Below are positions 29,746-31,526 of a stretch of 31,526 bases of DNA, one piece after another. The notes beneath the pieces are model-generated. The model did not search any database. It had not been told where the DNA came from and saw only the letters and a program-made list of their open reading frames with translations. How positions within the stretch are numbered: position 1 is the stretch's first letter; each line of letters opens with the position of its first letter. The DNA comes from a virus: IMG/VR virus record IMGVR_UViG_3300047546_000139, positions 1 to 31,526 of that record, one strand, 5' to 3'. Made by a program: the position numbers and the translations under genes.

Positions 29746-31146
29746 ATGCCAACAACGTCTAAGAATTTTCGATTTCCTGATTACCCAGATCAGCCAGACA
29801 TTCCGCAACATTTTGAAAATTTGGCTAATGATATAGATAACTATCTAACAGCAAATCCTGGCGCAACTGGTCCTACAGGACCACAAGGTGCATCTGGTCC
29901 ATCTGGTCCTGCTGGACCATCTGGAGCAACGGGTGCACAGGGCACAACTGGTCCAACTGGACCACAAGGCATTCAAGGTGTTCAAGGTGTAACTGGACCT
30001 CAAGGCACAACTGGTCCAACTGGACCACAAGGAATAGCAGGCCCAACTGGCGCTACAGGACCACAAGGATCAACAGGACCACAAGGTGTAACAGGTCCAC
30101 AAGGCGCAGGCGTAACAATTTTAGGAACATATGCAACATTAGGCGCATTGCAAACAGCGCATCCAACTGGATCTCTTGGAGACGGTTATGTTGTTGCAGG
30201 AGATTTATATGTATGGGATGGAACACAGTGGCTTAATGTTGGACCACTTCAAGGTCCACAAGGTGCAACAGGAGCTACAGGAATTCAAGGAGCAACTGGA
30301 CCTCAAGGAACAACTGGCTTACAAGGACCAACTGGCCCACAAGGTATTCAAGGCGCAACTGGTCCACAAGGTATTCAAGGTATTCAAGGAATTACTGGTC
30401 CGCAAGGACCAACAGGCGCAACAGGTCTAACTGGCGCAACAGGTGCAAATGGAGTATTTACAATTGTTTCAAGCACACCACCATCATCACCAGTTTCTGG
30501 ACAAGCTTGGTATAATTCAGACAATGGTTTAACTTATATTTATTATGATTCTTATTGGATAGAAACTGGAAACTCTTTAGCTGGACCAACAGGTGCACAA
30601 GGTGCGACTGGTCCAACTGGTTTAACTGGTGCTACAGGCCCTCAAGGCATAACTGGATCTACTGGACCACAAGGTGTTGTTGGCGCAACTGGGGCAACAG
30701 GACCACAAGGATTAGGAAAAATTGTTCAAGTTGTTCATGGAACTTCAAGCCAAAGCGTAGCTTCAAATTCTTTGCAAGGAACTAAACAGGATACTACATT
30801 ACAGGCAACAATTACTCCAACTTCCGCTTCTAATAAAATATTAATTATGTTTGATCAAGTTTATAATAAAGATGTTAATTCTCAGCAATCAAGTATGTGG
30901 CTTGAACTTTGGAAAGATAATTCTCTTGTTAAACAATTTATTTTGGCTGCTGGGTGGACCAATACGTACCTACCAGCGCATCTTTTTTGGGGACTTGTTT
31001 TTACTGGAAGTCATTTAGATTCACCAAATACAACTTCCGCTATAACATATAAAACAAAATTTACTGGCGGATACGGACATGTTTCAGTAAATGATGGTAT
31101 TATAACAAATTGTAGTACTATGGTATTAATGGAGGTAACGCCATGA
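29746..31146 (+). CDS. Collagen-like tail fibre protein, 466 aa
   Basis: The N-terminus ([18 protein letters not shown], then [13 protein letters not shown]) is a likely anchor. Gly-X-Y collagen-like repeats (GPTGPQG, GATGPQG) cover about 39-122, 168-239 and 279-323, separated by globular pieces ([18 protein letters not shown], about 123-140, and [20 protein letters not shown]). The C-terminal domain (about 324-466) is a beta-rich tip. Collagen-like tracts form trimeric shafts in phage fibres. The repeats make long identical DNA stretches that could slip or recombine. The ATG follows TATAAT by 6 bases. It overlaps the next gene by ATGA. Confidence 0.87.
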   Translation: MPTTSKNFRFPDYPDQPDIPQHFENLANDIDNYLTANPGATGPTGPQGASGPSGPAGPSGATGAQGTTGPTGPQGIQGVQGVTGPQGTTGPTGPQGIAGPTGATGPQGSTGPQGVTGPQGAGVTILGTYATLGALQTAHPTGSLGDGYVVAGDLYVWDGTQWLNVGPLQGPQGATGATGIQGATGPQGTTGLQGPTGPQGIQGATGPQGIQGIQGITGPQGPTGATGLTGATGANGVFTIVSSTPPSSPVSGQAWYNSDNGLTYIYYDSYWIETGNSLAGPTGAQGATGPTGLTGATGPQGITGSTGPQGVVGATGATGPQGLGKIVQVVHGTSSQSVASNSLQGTKQDTTLQATITPTSASNKILIMFDQVYNKDVNSQQSSMWLELWKDNSLVKQFILAAGWTNTYLPAHLFWGLVFTGSHLDSPNTTSAITYKTKFTGGYGHVSVNDGIITNCSTMVLMEVTP

Positions 31147-31406
31147 TGATTGGAGCCGAAGTTTTAAAAATGCTTGTGCCAGACAGCGTTAAGTGGACCA
31201 TATACGGAGATGATTATTCTGGAATTATTTGGCATGATGCAGATCCATATTTAACAGAAGAACAGTTTAATCAAGGAAAATTAGATTTGCCAGCATGGCT
31301 TGAGCAAAAAGAATTGCAGAGACAAAATAAAAGACAACAAGCGATATCTAAGCTAGAGCAGTTAGGGTTAACAGAAGAAGACATTTTGTTAATTATGGGT
31401 TCATAA
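31143..31406 (+). CDS. Small fibre-associated protein, 87 aa (possible XkdW-like or assembly helper)
   Basis: The first half has WTIYGDDYSGIIWHDADP (18-35); the C-terminal half has LPAWLEQKELQRQNKRQQ (49-66) and ends KLEQLGLTEEDILLIMG. Such a short acidic start plus helical C-terminus with a final LGLTE motif recurs in small phage proteins next to fibres. The assignment to XkdW-like proteins is tentative. It is translated by coupling to the collagen-like fibre (ATGA overlap) and is probably structural or an assembly factor. Confidence 0.6.
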   Translation: MMIGAEVLKMLVPDSVKWTIYGDDYSGIIWHDADPYLTEEQFNQGKLDLPAWLEQKELQRQNKRQQAISKLEQLGLTEEDILLIMGS

Positions 31407-31407
31407 T

Positions 31408-31526
31408 ATGCCAATGGATTTTCCTAATTCCCCCACCTTAAATCAAACATATACAGTAAGTGGAACTACTTGGATATGGAATGGAACAACTTGGGACGTA
31501 GTAAGAATTTCAACTGGAGCATCTGG
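31408..31526 (+). CDS. Start of a further tail fibre gene (partial, cut by the window edge)
   Basis: The frame begins MPMDFPNSPTLNQTYTVSG and continues with TTWIWNGTTWDVV before running off the window. The DFPNSP start and the WIWNGTTWD unit are familiar from phage fibre N-terminal beta units seen in several genes here. Start ATG at 31408 or the in-frame ATG at 31414; only 1 base separates the first from the previous stop. The rest and the head type are unknown. Confidence 0.7.
   Translation, partial: MPMDFPNSPTLNQTYTVSGTTWIWNGTTWDVVRISTGAS

Noticed and set aside
29860-30460. CRISPR-like short repeats
   Set aside because: They are in-frame Gly-X-Y collagen-like codon repeats, with no constant repeat/spacer lengths.

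Overview
The window looks like part of the genome of a tailed double-stranded DNA phage (Caudoviricetes). Packed, overlapping genes encode an HNH endonuclease, a lysozyme-like lytic enzyme, a probable holin, a B12-dependent ribonucleotide reductase, two glycosyltransferases and more than 24 kb of tail-fibre and adhesin genes. No terminase, capsid, portal, tape measure, tRNA or integrase gene is visible. The DNA is AT-rich by eye. Strong AGGAGG-type ribosome sites sit beside several genes whose ATG lies exactly 6 bases after a consensus -10 box. That leaderless pattern is common in Actinobacteria, so an aquatic actinobacterial host is plausible, but this is inference.

Layout. Bases 1-216 hold repeats and promoter-like signals but no gene. 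A 58-residue leaderless gene (217-393), a parS-like palindrome (402-417) and an HNH gene (453-734) follow. Bases 739-3043 are on the minus strand. A lysozyme-like gene heads a leftward run of five genes. A candidate small RNA of about 97 nt with its own promoter and terminator lies in the next gap (1584-1680). Two small putative structural genes complete the block. From 3128 everything is on the plus strand: a glycosyltransferase, a class II ribonucleotide reductase, a strong promoter with two 5' hairpins, an EF-hand-bearing holin candidate and a terminator-like hairpin.

From 6509 to the right edge there are 17 genes for fibres, adhesins and accessory proteins, interrupted by one glycosyltransferase (28672-29730). 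Six are glycine-rich adhesins of the polyglycine type, four carry fibronectin-III-like domains, three share a beta-sandwich domain, and one carries a long collagen-like tract. A 30-residue module (core SQTANLQEWQNSSGTVL) recurs 13 times in three genes. N-terminal segments are shared between non-adjacent genes, which suggests interchangeable heads on common virion anchors. Internal promoters divide the array into sub-operons.

Most interesting points: the candidate small RNA; the parS-like site next to three exact copies of TAGTCAACTA; the size and modularity of the adhesin array; the EF-hand on a holin; and a marked excess of GGCGG/CCGCC that other all-GC pentamers do not share.
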